This document shows, in pieces, positions 45,742 through 56,220 of a DNA stretch of 64,000 nucleotides. A program made the translations under genes and the position numbers. How positions within the stretch are numbered: position 1 is the stretch's first letter; each line of letters opens with the position of its first letter. The stretch comes from Sutcliffiella tianshenii (GTDB lineage Bacteria; Bacillota; Bacilli; Bacillales; Bacillaceae_I), in NCBI RefSeq assembly GCF_016908565.1, contig NZ_JAFBED010000010.1:1-64000 (forward strand). Direction: 5' to 3'. Below the pieces are notes generated by a model that saw only the letters and a list, made by a program, of their open reading frames with translations, made no database searches and was not told the origin of the DNA.

Positions 45742-47223
45742 TTGACATACTCCCAAAATGAAACACCATTGTTTACTGGCTTGATCGAACACGCAAAAAA
45801 GAATCCAGTTCAATTTCATATACCCGGCCATAAAAAAGGGGCAGGCATCGATCCCGAGTTTCGTGCATTCATCGGTGATAACGCACTGTCCATCGATTTG
45901 ATAAATATAGGTCCCCTAGACGACCTGCACCAGCCAAAAGGTATGATTAAAGATGCACAGGATTTAGCTGCGAAGGCTTTCGGTGCCGATCATACTTTTT
46001 TCTCTGTACAAGGTACCAGCGGAGCCATCATGACAATGGTCATGGCTGTTTGCGGACCTGGTGAAAAAATCATCGTCCCTAGGAACGTGCACAAGTCTGT
46101 CATGTCTGCAATCGTTTTTTCGGGTGCTGTCCCAATATTCATTCACCCCGAAGTAGACAAAGAACTTGGGATTTCCCACGGCATCACTACCGATTCTGTT
46201 GAACGGGCCCTCAAGCAGCATCCGGATGCAAAGGGTGTTCTTGTCATCAATCCGACCTACTTCGGCATTTCAGCCGACCTGAGCCAGATTGTTGAAATTG
46301 CCCACAGTTTCAATGTACCGGTACTAGTCGATGAAGCGCACGGGGTTCATATCCATTTCCATGAAGAGCTTCCCCTGTCCGCCATGCAGGCAGGAGCAGA
46401 TATGGCGGCAACAAGCGTGCACAAGCTAGGTGGATCTATGACACAGAGTTCCATCCTGAATGTACGCGAAGGACTTGTGAATGTGAATCGAATTCAATCC
46501 ATCCTGAGCATGCTTACGACGACATCAACCTCCTACCTTCTATTGGCAAGCTTGGATGTTGCCCGTAAGAGGCTTGCGACAGAAGGACATATGTTGATTG
46601 AAAAAACGATCCAACTTGCCAACGAGACAAGGGATGCAATCAATGCGATTGACAATTTATATTGTGTTGGACCGGAAATACTGGGAAGAAAGGCAACTTT
46701 CGATTACGACCCGACAAAATTGATCATATCTGTAAAGAAATTAAATCTTACAGGATATGACGTAGAAAAATGGCTCCGTAAAAACTATAACATTGAAGTG
46801 GAACTTTCCGATCTGTACAATATCCTATGCATTGTAACCCCTGGTGACACCTCAGTTGAAACCGGGATATTGCTTACTGCATTAAGGGAACTTGCAAATC
46901 AGCAACGCGACAAGGCTGAAGATCAAGAAAATCAGGTCAAGGTATTTTTGCCTGACATTCCAGTCCTGGCCATTGCACCTCGTGATGCTTTCTATTCAGA
47001 GACGGAAGTCGTGCCATTCGAAAAGTCAGCAGGAAGGATCATCGCTGAATTCATCATGGTGTATCCTCCAGGCATCCCTATCTTCACACCTGGGGAAATC
47101 ATCACAGAAGAGAACCTGGCCTACATTTCCAAGACATTGGAAGTCGGTCTTCCTGTTCAAGGCCCTGAAGACTATGAACTCAAAACGCTCAGGGTCATCA
47201 AGGAACATAAAGCAATCAAATAA
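45742..47223 (+). CDS. speA: Arginine decarboxylase (Orn/Lys/Arg decarboxylase class I)
   Basis: A 493-residue PLP enzyme making agmatine from arginine, the first step to putrescine and spermidine. The PLP lysine is Lys228 in TSVHKLGGSMTQSS, and the N end QFHIPGHKKGAGIDPEF matches B. subtilis SpeA. Start is TTG 45742 after AAAGAGGTG. It is convergent with the SR1 locus, as in B. subtilis, and shares its terminator. Confidence 0.95.
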   Translation: MTYSQNETPLFTGLIEHAKKNPVQFHIPGHKKGAGIDPEFRAFIGDNALSIDLINIGPLDDLHQPKGMIKDAQDLAAKAFGADHTFFSVQGTSGAIMTMVMAVCGPGEKIIVPRNVHKSVMSAIVFSGAVPIFIHPEVDKELGISHGITTDSVERALKQHPDAKGVLVINPTYFGISADLSQIVEIAHSFNVPVLVDEAHGVHIHFHEELPLSAMQAGADMAATSVHKLGGSMTQSSILNVREGLVNVNRIQSILSMLTTTSTSYLLLASLDVARKRLATEGHMLIEKTIQLANETRDAINAIDNLYCVGPEILGRKATFDYDPTKLIISVKKLNLTGYDVEKWLRKNYNIEVELSDLYNILCIVTPGDTSVETGILLTALRELANQQRDKAEDQENQVKVFLPDIPVLAIAPRDAFYSETEVVPFEKSAGRIIAEFIMVYPPGIPIFTPGEIITEENLAYISKTLEVGLPVQGPEDYELKTLRVIKEHKAIK

Positions 47224-47233
47224 AACACAAAGA

Positions 47234-47261
47234 AACAGCAGTCGGGATTGCGACTGCTGTT
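47234..47261. terminator. Bidirectional terminator for speA and SR1
   Basis: Stem AACAGCAGTCG/CGACTGCTGTT with a 6-base loop; T-rich sequence follows on both strands. Confidence 0.88.
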
Positions 47262-47292
47262 TTATTTATATCTGCTATCCATCATCATTCTA

Positions 47293-47418
47293 TTAATCTA
47301 GGTCTTCCACTTTCTCAGAGCACTTACATTCTGTACATTTCGCATAATAAGTCGTAACTTTTTCATCCTCGAAGTGGTCTACCGCGCTGTTGCAAGTTTG
47401 ACAAATAATTGTACCCAT
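47293..47418 (-). CDS. sr1P: SR1P-type GapA-binding peptide
   Basis: A 41-residue ORF too short for most gene finders. It opens MGTIICQTCNSAVDHFEDEK and contains two cysteine clusters (CQTC, CTECKC). From memory B. subtilis SR1P begins with the same MGTIxCQxCN pattern followed by FEDEKVTT, so identity is strong. SR1P binds glyceraldehyde-3-phosphate dehydrogenase GapA and protects gapA mRNA. AAAGGGG precedes the ATG. Confidence 0.9.
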   Translation of the reverse strand: MGTIICQTCNSAVDHFEDEKVTTYYAKCTECKCSEKVEDLD

Positions 47419-47443
47419 ACACATTTACCCCTTTTCAAAGTAT

Positions 47444-47472
47444 ATTTTATTGGAAAACAGTTTGTGTATCAA
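47444..47472 (-). promoter_or_regulatory. Sigma-A promoter of SR1
   Basis: Minus strand TTGATA (47472-47467) and TAAAAT (47449-47444) with an exact 17-base spacer, giving a leader of about 20 bases before the SR1P start. Confidence 0.85.
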
Positions 47473-47476
47473 GAAA

Positions 47477-47491
47477 TTGTAAGCGTTTTCT
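47477..47491. promoter_or_regulatory. Candidate cre (CcpA) site upstream of SR1
   Basis: TTGTAAGCGTTTTCT agrees with WTGNAARCGNWWWCA at all but the last base and abuts the SR1 -35 region. B. subtilis sr1 is also under weak CcpA control. Confidence 0.7.
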
Positions 47492-47514
47492 CTTATTAAA
47501 TACATCATAAACCG

Positions 47515-47557
47515 TTAAATGTGTTATGTCAATAACTAAATTGTATAACACATTTAA
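47515..47557. promoter_or_regulatory. Perfect inverted repeat, candidate CcpN operator
   Basis: TTAAATGTGTTAT and ATAACACATTTAA form a perfect 13-bp inverted repeat 17 bases apart. The right arm, read on the minus strand, contains TGTGTTATACA, which fits the CcpN box TRTGHYATAYW (recalled from the literature) exactly; the left arm contains TGTGTTATGTC with two mismatches. CcpN represses sr1, gapB and pckA during glycolysis in B. subtilis. Confidence 0.65.
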
Positions 47558-47613
47558 AAATAGGTAAGTTAATTATATATACTCTTTATCATGAAGAATA
47601 ATTCATTGACGAA

Positions 47614-47647
47614 AAGGGCCATCACCTATTATCTGGTGATGGCCCTT
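47614..47647 (-). terminator. Terminator of the DUF3055 gene
   Basis: Perfect 13-bp stem AAGGGCCATCACC and complement with an 8-base loop and TTTTC tail on the minus strand. Confidence 0.88.
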
Positions 47648-47662
47648 AAACTATGGAGATTT

Positions 47663-47962
47663 TTATTCGTACTGTTCTTGGAAAGGAGTTGCAGGAATGG
47701 CTTCGGAAAAGAATTCCGCTAGATCTTCCGCTTGTTCTTTAGAGTCGATTCGGAAAACATGTTGAAGGTGATTTAGGTCGGTAATATCTTTGGGATCGAG
47801 GAGCGTGGAGCGGCCGGTTTGCATACAGATGACAAGGGGTTTACCAAAAAACAAATTCGTATAGACGATACCGAAATCATACCTTGTATCCTTGGTGGTG
47901 AATCCTACGAATCGCACAGGGACATTCTCATTGTTATCATAAAGCTTGTCAAATAGGTTCAT
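47663..47962 (-). CDS. DUF3055 family protein
   Basis: A 99-residue conserved Firmicutes protein (VRFVGFTTKDTRYDFGIVYT; GKPLVICMQTGRSTLLDPKD). Function unknown. It lies upstream of the SR1 locus on the same strand but has its own terminator. Confidence 0.82.
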   Translation of the reverse strand: MNLFDKLYDNNENVPVRFVGFTTKDTRYDFGIVYTNLFFGKPLVICMQTGRSTLLDPKDITDLNHLQHVFRIDSKEQAEDLAEFFSEAIPATPFQEQYE

Positions 47963-48119
47963 ACGGTTCCTCCTTCTTAATTTTTTGTTTATTCAGATAT
48001 TTATTATATCGCAAAAAATGGGCTAATTGCAAGAATTTTAACTTAATGATTGTCACAGACTTTCTGCAAGTGCTAGAATTATATTTAATGAAGAATTGTC
48101 ATATTTAGGAGTGAAATGA

Positions 48120-48545
48120 ATGGCTAGCAGCGCGTATATTAACCTTGTTCCAAAATCTCCAAAGAAAACCCTTACAGTACAAGATGTAAAGGAACTGCTC
48201 ACCTACTATAAAGAAATTACGGAAAAAACGGGAAAGCAATTGGGATGGGAATATAGCCAAGCGGCTTTCCCATATGAAATCAAGGAAACTCCGGAGGGAC
48301 AAGGGCAATGGTTCTACCTCAAGGCAAAGGAAGACCGTTATAAGATGATCCTGATAGGTGTAGGCAGCCAAGCACCAATCGATGGGGAAGATGAGCCACT
48401 ATCCTACATACAAGTTACACTGCACGATCAAAGTACACATGGAGACAAAGGAAAAGCCAATGAGCTCTGCAAGTTCCTAGCCAAGAAGCTTGAAGCGGAG
48501 CTAAAACTATTTACAGGAAGCATCATGTATTACTATAAGCGTTAA
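48120..48545 (+). CDS. DUF1885 family protein
   Basis: A 141-residue Bacillus-type protein (AYINLVPKSPKKTLTVQDVK; GWEYSQAAFPYEIKE; ELKLFTGSIMYYYKR). A structure exists for a Geobacillus relative as I recall, but no function is known. AGGAGTG precedes the start. Confidence 0.8.
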   Translation: MASSAYINLVPKSPKKTLTVQDVKELLTYYKEITEKTGKQLGWEYSQAAFPYEIKETPEGQGQWFYLKAKEDRYKMILIGVGSQAPIDGEDEPLSYIQVTLHDQSTHGDKGKANELCKFLAKKLEAELKLFTGSIMYYYKR

Positions 48546-48553
48546 TGAACCGA

Positions 48554-48588
48554 AAAAGACCCGTCTGATATTGTCTGACGGGTCTTTT
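48554..48588 (+). terminator. Terminator of the DUF1885 gene
   Basis: Stem AAAAGACCCGTC/GACGGGTCTTTT with an 11-base loop. Confidence 0.88.
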
Positions 48589-48633
48589 CTGTCTCTATGC
48601 CCATATTGTAAACTATCCTTGCACAGATGTCAG

Positions 48634-48665
48634 AAAAAAAAAGAAACCCTGCATGGAGGGCTTCC
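48634..48665 (-). terminator. Terminator of the polysaccharide deacetylase gene
   Basis: Minus-strand stem GGAAGCCCT/AGGGTTTC with a 6-base loop followed by nine Ts. Confidence 0.75.
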
Positions 48666-48676
48666 TGTTCAAACTT

Positions 48677-49576
48677 CTACAATTCCGACTGATCCGTTTT
48701 TACTTCAATCAGGCTTGGATCGAGCATTTCATACCCTTTATCCTGCAAGCCTTTGACAATATCAGCAAGTGCTGCATTGGTCCATTCACGGTCATGCATC
48801 AGTAGGTTAGCGCCACTTCTCAATTCCTTTGCATTTACCATGATGTCCGCTATAGCATCTGCAGTAGTGTAATCCTGTTCCCAATCATAACCGTAAGTCC
48901 AATTCATCCTTACCATTCCTTCACTTGCCACCAGTTCATCGGAATAGTCCGTGTTGATGCCAAACGGCGCCCGGAAAAATTTAGGCTGTTCACCGATAAT
49001 CTCTTCAATCAAATCATTCAATCCTACAATTTCTTCATATTGTTCCTCTTCAGTTAGCTGCCTTAAAGATTTATGGTTCATCGTGTGATTTCCAATGGGG
49101 AAACCCATTTCATGGATTTTCTTCAGTGTCTCTTTTTCTTCCTCGGTTTGCAGGAAATGTCCATTGACAAAGAAAATCGCCTTTACGCCAAGTTCCTTCA
49201 ATGTTGTAGCCATCTCCATGGCGTAGCGGTCAGGAGCATCATCTATAGTGAGTAGTACCACTTCAGCGTTTGCTTCACCAATTGGCTGGACGGAAGAATC
49301 TGCCGGATTGACTGTATACTGGGGTTCTTCTGATTCACTATCAGCAGATTCGGGGGCGGTAGTTGCCTCTTCGGCATTTTCCGAACCTTCTTCTTCCTCT
49401 GGGACACCTTCACTATCTTCCTGGGTTTCTGATACTTCCCCTTCATCATTATCGTTGTTCTGATTTGACTCTGTTGCAGTTTCCCCTTCATCCGCCTGGC
49501 TGTTTTCATTTTGAGGTGATTCAGCACAAGCTGTCAGGAGGAGCATCAGTAGCGTAGGCACTATCCATTTTTTCAT
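48677..49576 (-). CDS. Polysaccharide deacetylase (NodB) lipoprotein
   Basis: A 299-residue lipoprotein: signal MKKWIVPTLLMLLLTAC (Cys17), a very acidic low-complexity linker (about 18-95, E/D/N/S rich), then a NodB domain. The catalytic motifs are LLTIDDAPD (motif 1, TIDD instead of the common TFDD), HTMNH (metal), RAPFG and LLMHD. It likely deacetylates cell-wall glycans outside the membrane. ATG 49576 follows GGAGG. Confidence 0.87.
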   Translation of the reverse strand: MKKWIVPTLLMLLLTACAESPQNENSQADEGETATESNQNNDNDEGEVSETQEDSEGVPEEEEGSENAEEATTAPESADSESEEPQYTVNPADSSVQPIGEANAEVVLLTIDDAPDRYAMEMATTLKELGVKAIFFVNGHFLQTEEEKETLKKIHEMGFPIGNHTMNHKSLRQLTEEEQYEEIVGLNDLIEEIIGEQPKFFRAPFGINTDYSDELVASEGMVRMNWTYGYDWEQDYTTADAIADIMVNAKELRSGANLLMHDREWTNAALADIVKGLQDKGYEMLDPSLIEVKTDQSEL

Positions 49577-49706
49577 GTTCTTTCCTCCATATGTAAAGTT
49601 CACCTATTATCATACTAGCTTACATTACCCTGTGGCAATCCTTTTACCGAATTTAGGGGCATTGTCTAAAGATGGGACTATAACAGATAGTACAAAATGC
49701 CCAGAA

Positions 49707-49949
49707 TCAAAAAATCAAGTAATAAAATAGACTCTGGAAGCTAAAATAGAAAAGGAAGCTAATCACAGTAGTAACGGCAGCCTGCTTTTTCTTATGAATG
49801 ATCGAGTGTGCCAATACATAGCAGAGATAGATGAATACCCCAAGGAGAATGACTTTAGCCTGCAGTTTATCTCTTACAGAAAACCATTCGATGAGACTAT
49901 AAGCGCCAAAAAGGACATTCTGTATTAAAAACACTACATAATTTTTCAT
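49707..49949 (-). CDS. Uncharacterised small membrane protein
   Basis: An 80-residue protein with about three hydrophobic segments (VVFLIQNVLFGAYSLIEWFS; VILLGVFIYLCYVLAHSII; VTTVISFLFYFSFQSLFYYL). The start follows AAGGAGC. No family recognised. Confidence 0.65.
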   Translation of the reverse strand: MKNYVVFLIQNVLFGAYSLIEWFSVRDKLQAKVILLGVFIYLCYVLAHSIIHKKKQAAVTTVISFLFYFSFQSLFYYLIF

Positions 49950-50213
49950 AAAAGCAGCTCCTTACTGCATATTTCTATTATGGTAATAGCCTTTTTCGAT
50001 CAACAGGAAACCTAATAATATTTATGCTGGAAAAGAACAATCTATTTTTCAATTTTGTAACATTTCCATGACAAGCATTTATTTGCTATTTTTTCATGAT
50101 AGAATATCACCGTATAGTTACATAGTAGGAGTTTTGATTCCGAATCGATTTTTGGTTAAATATTTAGCATTCTTGCATACATACATTACTTTTTACAGAA
50201 AGTGAGGATTGCC

Positions 50214-50606
50214 ATGATCAGAGGCTCTGTCATTTTGATAACGTTGTCTTTTTTCATATTGTCTTCCTGCCAAGAGAATAAAACAATTACTCACGTTCAA
50301 TTCCCTGAGCATTCCAAGACCTTAGTTTTTTTTACTGATGAAAGTAATATCCAGGAAGAAAGCACTTATTATGATGCTATCCTTGATTTAAAAGGGTCTT
50401 ATCCGAACGAAGTTGCCAATCTGATGGTCGTCCCATTAAGAGATGAAAAAACATTATACAAGCAGTTCAATATAAAGAGCACTCCCTCTTTATTGGTGGT
50501 GCTCGATAACGAGGTAGTAACACAAGTGGATGGAACTCGCCAAAAGGAAGATATCGTCGGTTCCATTGAAAAAGCATTGAGCAAGTCCGGAGAGGCCCTT
50601 CATTGA
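50214..50606 (+). CDS. slp: Small peptidoglycan-associated lipoprotein, Slp type
   Basis: A 130-residue lipoprotein: signal MIRGSVILITLSFFILSSC (Cys19) and a thioredoxin-like body (TLVFFTDESN; LYKQFNIKSTPSLLVVLDNE) with the cis-proline loop but no CxxC, so no redox activity is expected. Position between speA and pdhD matches slp in B. subtilis. ATG 50214 is favoured over GTG 50202, which lies in the binding site. Confidence 0.78.
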   Translation: MIRGSVILITLSFFILSSCQENKTITHVQFPEHSKTLVFFTDESNIQEESTYYDAILDLKGSYPNEVANLMVVPLRDEKTLYKQFNIKSTPSLLVVLDNEVVTQVDGTRQKEDIVGSIEKALSKSGEALH

Positions 50607-50619
50607 GGGGCTTTTTTTT
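50594..50619 (+). terminator. Terminator of slp
   Basis: Stem GCCCTT/GAGGGGC-type with a short loop then eight Ts; it overlaps the end of slp. Confidence 0.7.
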
Positions 50620-50632
50620 ATGAAAGAAATAC

Positions 50633-50666
50633 AAAAAAAGCACCCGGATTTCCGGGTGCTTTTTTG
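50633..50666 (-). terminator. Terminator of the pdh operon
   Basis: Stem AAAAGCACCCGGA/TCCGGGTGCTTTT with a very short loop, immediately after pdhD. Confidence 0.92.
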
Positions 50667-50668
50667 AT

Positions 50669-52081
50669 TTATTTCACGATATGGATCGGGCTACCCATTG
50701 CTACTTCTGCAGCTTCCATTGTGATTTCTCCCAATGTTGGATGAGCATGGATGGTCATTGCGATATCTTCAGCTGTCATTCCAGCTTCGATGGCAAGTCC
50801 AAGTTCAGCAATCATATCTGATGCACTGGATCCAGCAATTTGGGCCCCAATGATCAAACCATCCTCTTTACGTGTCACTAGCTTCAAGAAGCCGTCAGTA
50901 GCGTTCAGTGCAAGTGCACGACCGTTTGCTGCAAATGGGAATTTGGCAGCCACTACTTCTAATCCTTCTTCTTTTGCTTGAGCTTCTGTATATCCTACAG
51001 ACGCCAATTCAGGCTCAGAAAATACTACAGCAGGAATTCCAAGATAATCGATCTCAGCAGGGTGTCCAGCGATAGCTTCTGCAGCGATCTTACCTTCATA
51101 AGAAGCTTTATGAGCTAGCGGTGGTCCTTCAACGATATCACCGATTGCATAGATGTTAGAAACACTAGTGCGGCACTGCTTATCGATCTTGATAACTCCA
51201 CGGTCCGTCATTTCAACTCCAACCTGGTCAAGACCAAGTTCGTCAGTGTTAGGGCGACGGCCGACAGTAACCAATACGTAATCAGCGTCGATGGTTTGCT
51301 CTTCGCCTTTTACTTCGATTGTTACTTTTACTCCATCTTCCGTTTCTTCAACGCCTTTAGCCATCGCTTTTGTGAAGATCTCCACGTTTCCTTTTTTCTT
51401 CAGGTTACGTTTGACAAGTGAGCTCATTTGCTTTTCGAATCCAGCCAAGATCTCATCTGCAGCTTCAACAATCACAACTTCCGTTCCAAAGTTGGCATAA
51501 GCCGTTCCAAGCTCGGTACCGATGTAGCCTCCACCGATTACAACCAATTTCTTTGGAATATCCTTAAGTGCCAATGCACCCGTTGAATCAAGAACACGTT
51601 TAGAGTACTTGAATGTCGGGATTTCAATAGGGCGGGAACCTGTCGCAATGATACAATTGTTGAATTTGTATGTTTGCGCAGAGTTTTCGTCCATGATACG
51701 GACTGTGTTGCCGTCAACGAAATAAGCTTCACCGGATACAATGTCGACTTTATTCCCTTTTAAAAGGCCTTCTACTCCACCTGTAAGTTTTTTAACAACT
51801 CCAGCTTTCCATTCCTGTACCTTTGTGAAGTCCACTGTCACGTTCTCAGCAGTGATTCCCATGTCATCAGAATGTTTAGCTGTTTCAAAGCGGTGTCCTG
51901 CAGAAATAAGAGCTTTGGAAGGGATACATCCTACGTTCAGACATACTCCTCCAAGTGTCCCTTTTTCTACGATTGTTACTTTTTGTCCAAGTTGAGCCGC
52001 GCGGATTGCAGCAACATATCCGCCAGGGCCCGAACCGATGACAAGCGTATCTACATCAATTGCGAAATCTCCTACTACCAT
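50669..52081 (-). CDS. pdhD: Dihydrolipoyl dehydrogenase (E3) of pyruvate dehydrogenase
   Basis: A 470-residue flavoprotein that reoxidises dihydrolipoyl groups of E2 with NAD+. FAD motif [18 protein letters not shown], redox disulfide [18 protein letters not shown] motif [20 protein letters not shown] and the catalytic HAHPTLGE. It is nearly identical in pattern to B. subtilis PdhD, which may also serve other complexes. Begins five bases after pdhC. Confidence 0.98.
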   Translation of the reverse strand: MVVGDFAIDVDTLVIGSGPGGYVAAIRAAQLGQKVTIVEKGTLGGVCLNVGCIPSKALISAGHRFETAKHSDDMGITAENVTVDFTKVQEWKAGVVKKLTGGVEGLLKGNKVDIVSGEAYFVDGNTVRIMDENSAQTYKFNNCIIATGSRPIEIPTFKYSKRVLDSTGALALKDIPKKLVVIGGGYIGTELGTAYANFGTEVVIVEAADEILAGFEKQMSSLVKRNLKKKGNVEIFTKAMAKGVEETEDGVKVTIEVKGEEQTIDADYVLVTVGRRPNTDELGLDQVGVEMTDRGVIKIDKQCRTSVSNIYAIGDIVEGPPLAHKASYEGKIAAEAIAGHPAEIDYLGIPAVVFSEPELASVGYTEAQAKEEGLEVVAAKFPFAANGRALALNATDGFLKLVTRKEDGLIIGAQIAGSSASDMIAELGLAIEAGMTAEDIAMTIHAHPTLGEITMEAAEVAMGSPIHIVK

Positions 52082-52086
52082 TTAAA

Positions 52087-53454
52087 TTAACCCTCCATTA
52101 ACAATAATTGTGGATCGTTCAATAGACGCTTGATATGGTTAAGCGCATTTTGAGCAGTAGCGCCATCAATCATACGATGGTCAAAGCTTAGTGATAATGC
52201 AAGAACAGGAGCCACTACAATTTCTCCGTCTTTCACTACAGGTTTTTCAGCGATGCGGCCGATACCCAAGATTGCAACTTCCGGGTGATTGATTACTGGA
52301 GTGAACCATTGTCCACCAGCTGAACCAATGTTGGTGATTGTGCAAGAAGCGCCTTTCATTTCATCGGATGCCAATTTACCATCACGAGCCTTACCGGCAA
52401 GTTCATTGATTTCATTGGAGATGGAGAAGATGGATTTTCTATCTGCATCTTTCACTACAGGAACTAGTAAGCCTTTTTCAGTATCTGCAGCAATTCCGAT
52501 GTTGTAATAGTGCTTGTGTACAATCTCGTCTGTAGCATCATCCAAAGATGTGTTAAGTACAGGGAACTCACGTAAAGCAGATGTAAGTGCTTTTACTACG
52601 TATGGTAAGAATGTTAACTTAATACCTTTGTCCGCTGCAACATTTTTGAACTTTTTGCGGTGAGCAACAAGGTCGGTCACATCGATTTCATCCATCAATG
52701 TAACGTGCGGAGCTGTATGTTTGGAGTTTACCATCGCTTTTGCAATCGCACGGCGCATTCCACTCATCTTCTCACGTGTTTCCGGATATTGACCAGCAGG
52801 GATTGCTTGCTTTTCTTTTTTAGCTTCTGTTTTAGCTTCTTCTTTTGCTGCCGGAGCTGCCTCAGTTGCAGTAGTTTCCTCTGCTTTTGCATTGCCTCCG
52901 CTTAAGAATGCATCGATATCGCTCTTTAGGACGCGGCCATTATCTCCGGAACCGGCTACCTGACGGATCTCAACGCCTTTTTCACGGGCATATTTACGTA
53001 CAGAAGGCATAGCGATCACGCGTCTGTTTGGATCAACTTCCACTTGCTCCCCTGCGCCTGCGCCTGTTTCAGCTTTTGGCTCTTCTTTTGGAGCTTCTTC
53101 TTTTTTCACATCTTGACCAGCTTCAGCAGTTGCCTGAACTTGTCCTTCTGTTTTTTCATCTGCTTTTTCTTCGTCGCTTCCGTGATCGTCACCTTTGAAC
53201 TTAAGGTCCTCATATCCTGGAGCGTCAAGCGTGATGATTGTTTGTCCAACAGTACAGACAGTGCCTTCTTCCACTTTCAATTCCGTTACTTTCCCTTTTA
53301 CAGGAGATGGAATTTCTACGACCGCTTTATCATTTTGCACTTCACAAAGTACATCATCTTCTTCGATTTCGTCACCTGGTTTTACAAACCACTTTACGAT
53401 TTCACCTTCATGGATACCTTCACCGATATCTGGCAGTTTAAATTCGAATGCCAC
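52087..53454 (-). CDS. pdhC: Dihydrolipoyl acetyltransferase (E2) of pyruvate dehydrogenase
   Basis: About 455 residues: one lipoyl domain (lipoyl Lys43 in VQNDKAVVE), an Ala/Glu/Lys-rich linker, the E1/E3-binding domain ([20 protein letters not shown]), a second flexible linker and the catalytic core ending [13 protein letters not shown]2 forms the core of the complex. The GTG at 53454, nine bases after AGGAGG, is the likely start; an upstream TTG overlaps the site. Confidence 0.97.
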   Translation of the reverse strand: MAFEFKLPDIGEGIHEGEIVKWFVKPGDEIEEDDVLCEVQNDKAVVEIPSPVKGKVTELKVEEGTVCTVGQTIITLDAPGYEDLKFKGDDHGSDEEKADEKTEGQVQATAEAGQDVKKEEAPKEEPKAETGAGAGEQVEVDPNRRVIAMPSVRKYAREKGVEIRQVAGSGDNGRVLKSDIDAFLSGGNAKAEETTATEAAPAAKEEAKTEAKKEKQAIPAGQYPETREKMSGMRRAIAKAMVNSKHTAPHVTLMDEIDVTDLVAHRKKFKNVAADKGIKLTFLPYVVKALTSALREFPVLNTSLDDATDEIVHKHYYNIGIAADTEKGLLVPVVKDADRKSIFSISNEINELAGKARDGKLASDEMKGASCTITNIGSAGGQWFTPVINHPEVAILGIGRIAEKPVVKDGEIVVAPVLALSLSFDHRMIDGATAQNALNHIKRLLNDPQLLLMEG

Positions 53455-53558
53455 AGTATTCAACCTCCTATTAATGTTAGCACTTTAGTTTATCGATAAA
53501 ATGGAGAGCCCACTCTTGCAATGCAAAGAATGGACCTCCTTACCGATTGTTATATGAA

Positions 53559-54536
53559 TTAGAAGTTCAAGACTTTTTTCGCTGTTTCTAGAACATCTTT
53601 ATGGTTTGGCAGCCATACGCTCTCAGCTTGAGAGAATGGGAATACAGTATCAGGAGCTGCAACGCGCAATACCGGTGCTTCAAGGCTAAGGATCGCACGG
53701 TCATTGATTTCAGCTACGATGCTTGCACCGATTCCTGCTTGTTTTTGTGCTTCTTGGACCACAATGGCACGGCCTGTTTTTTCAACAGATGCAATGATTG
53801 TTTCGATATCCAAAGGACTGATTGTACGCAAGTCGATGACTTCTGCAGAAACGCCGTCTTTTTCAAGTTGTTCTGCAGCTTTTAAGCACTCATGTACCAT
53901 CGCACCGTATGTGACCATTGTAATATCTGTGCCTTCGCGTTTAACGTCAGCTTTCCCGATTTCGATTGTGTACTCTTCTTCAGGTACCTCTTGACGGAAT
54001 GAACGGTATAATTTCATGTGCTCCAAGAAGATAACAGGATCGTTATCACGGATTGCGGAAATCAAAAGACCTTTCGCATCATAAGGTGTTGCAGGGATTA
54101 TCACTTTAAGTCCAGGTTGTTGAGCAACCAGTCCTTCCAAGCTGTCTGCATGAAGCTCAGGTGTGTGAACTCCTCCACCGAATGGGGAACGGATTGTCAC
54201 TGGTGAATGCCAGCGTCCGCCAGTACGGTAACGCATACGTGCAAGTTGTCCACTTACGGAATCCATTACTTCATAAACGAAACCGAAGAATTGGATTTCC
54301 ATGACAGGACGGAATCCAGTTACACCAAGGCCGACAGCAAGACCACCAATACCTGACTCTGCAAGTGGCGTGTCAAATACACGGTCTTCCCCGAATTCAG
54401 CTTGAAGGCCTTCTGTTGCACGGAAAACCCCACCGTTTTGACCGACGTCCTCACCGAAAAGCAAGACGTTTTCGTCGTTTTTCAATTCTGTGCGTAACGC
54501 ATCAGTGATTGCCTGAATCATAGTCATTTGCGCCAT
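53559..54536 (-). CDS. pdhB: Pyruvate dehydrogenase E1 beta subunit
   Basis: A 325-residue transketolase-type subunit ([53 protein letters not shown]) forming the thiamine diphosphate site with PdhA. It starts three bases after pdhA ends; a gap of about 100 bases to pdhC carries no clear terminator. Confidence 0.98.
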   Translation of the reverse strand: MAQMTMIQAITDALRTELKNDENVLLFGEDVGQNGGVFRATEGLQAEFGEDRVFDTPLAESGIGGLAVGLGVTGFRPVMEIQFFGFVYEVMDSVSGQLARMRYRTGGRWHSPVTIRSPFGGGVHTPELHADSLEGLVAQQPGLKVIIPATPYDAKGLLISAIRDNDPVIFLEHMKLYRSFRQEVPEEEYTIEIGKADVKREGTDITMVTYGAMVHECLKAAEQLEKDGVSAEVIDLRTISPLDIETIIASVEKTGRAIVVQEAQKQAGIGASIVAEINDRAILSLEAPVLRVAAPDTVFPFSQAESVWLPNHKDVLETAKKVLNF

Positions 54537-54539
54537 GGC

Positions 54540-55655
<1,116 letters not shown>

Positions 55656-56220
55656 CTACGTCACCTCTTCCTTTCTATTAAGAGAACTGATTGATACATA
55701 GTTTACATACAAAATTAGGGTGCCCAAAAAATTACTTAAAAAGACATTTTTCTGCATCCCACACAAAATTGTACTATTTCTCTTCATGATGATTCCCAAT
55801 ATGAAATCAGTCTGCATGAATAATCATCTGTATTAATTCTACATTTAAATATATTAATACAACTTTTGAACAAGTTCAAGTATACATCCAAGCAGATTAT
55901 TCCGTCAATCTCTTTGCATTCATTGATATTTGACTAAAATTATACTTAATGCCATTTCACCGATCGCCAAACTGTACTAATACAATTTCACTTCCTGTAT
56001 CATATAGCCTGATCAACCTGATTCTCAAGTTATACTATCATAACAAAAAAGTGTACACTAACCCTTTCCCTTTCTCCTATAAACATAACCATCCAAACCA
56101 TTTTGACTATTTTAAAATATATTTGTCTGCCATTGTTATAAGACAATACTTATTTATTGTCATCATTTTCGCCATAAAAAAAGATCGGCCCTGTTTTAAT
56201 GGGCCGATCTTTTATTCTAA
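55656..56220. promoter_or_regulatory. pdhA upstream region with candidate promoter
   Basis: AT-rich gap of 565 bases. On the minus strand TTGAAC (55879-55874) and TAATAT (55856-55851) have a 17-base spacer, leaving a leader of about 190 bases to pdhA. The -35 lies within the palindrome TTGAAC.AA.GTTCAA (55866-55879), a possible operator. A 91-codon plus-strand ORF near 55949-56224 lacks a binding site and is not regarded as a gene. Confidence 0.45.
56175..56213 (-). terminator. Terminator of ykyA
   Basis: Stem AAAAGATCGGCCC/GGGCCGATCTTTT with an 8-base loop. Confidence 0.9.

Larger units (their letters stand above)
47234..47437 (-). ncRNA. SR1-type dual-function small RNA
   Basis: From the predicted start about 7 bases after the -10 to the terminator, the transcript would be about 204 bases, close to the 205-base SR1 of B. 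subtilis, which lies in the same place between speA and pdhD. SR1 base-pairs with ahrC mRNA (arginine regulator) and encodes the SR1P peptide. The promoter, operators, internal ORF and terminator all fit. The ahrC target site could not be checked here. Confidence 0.82.
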
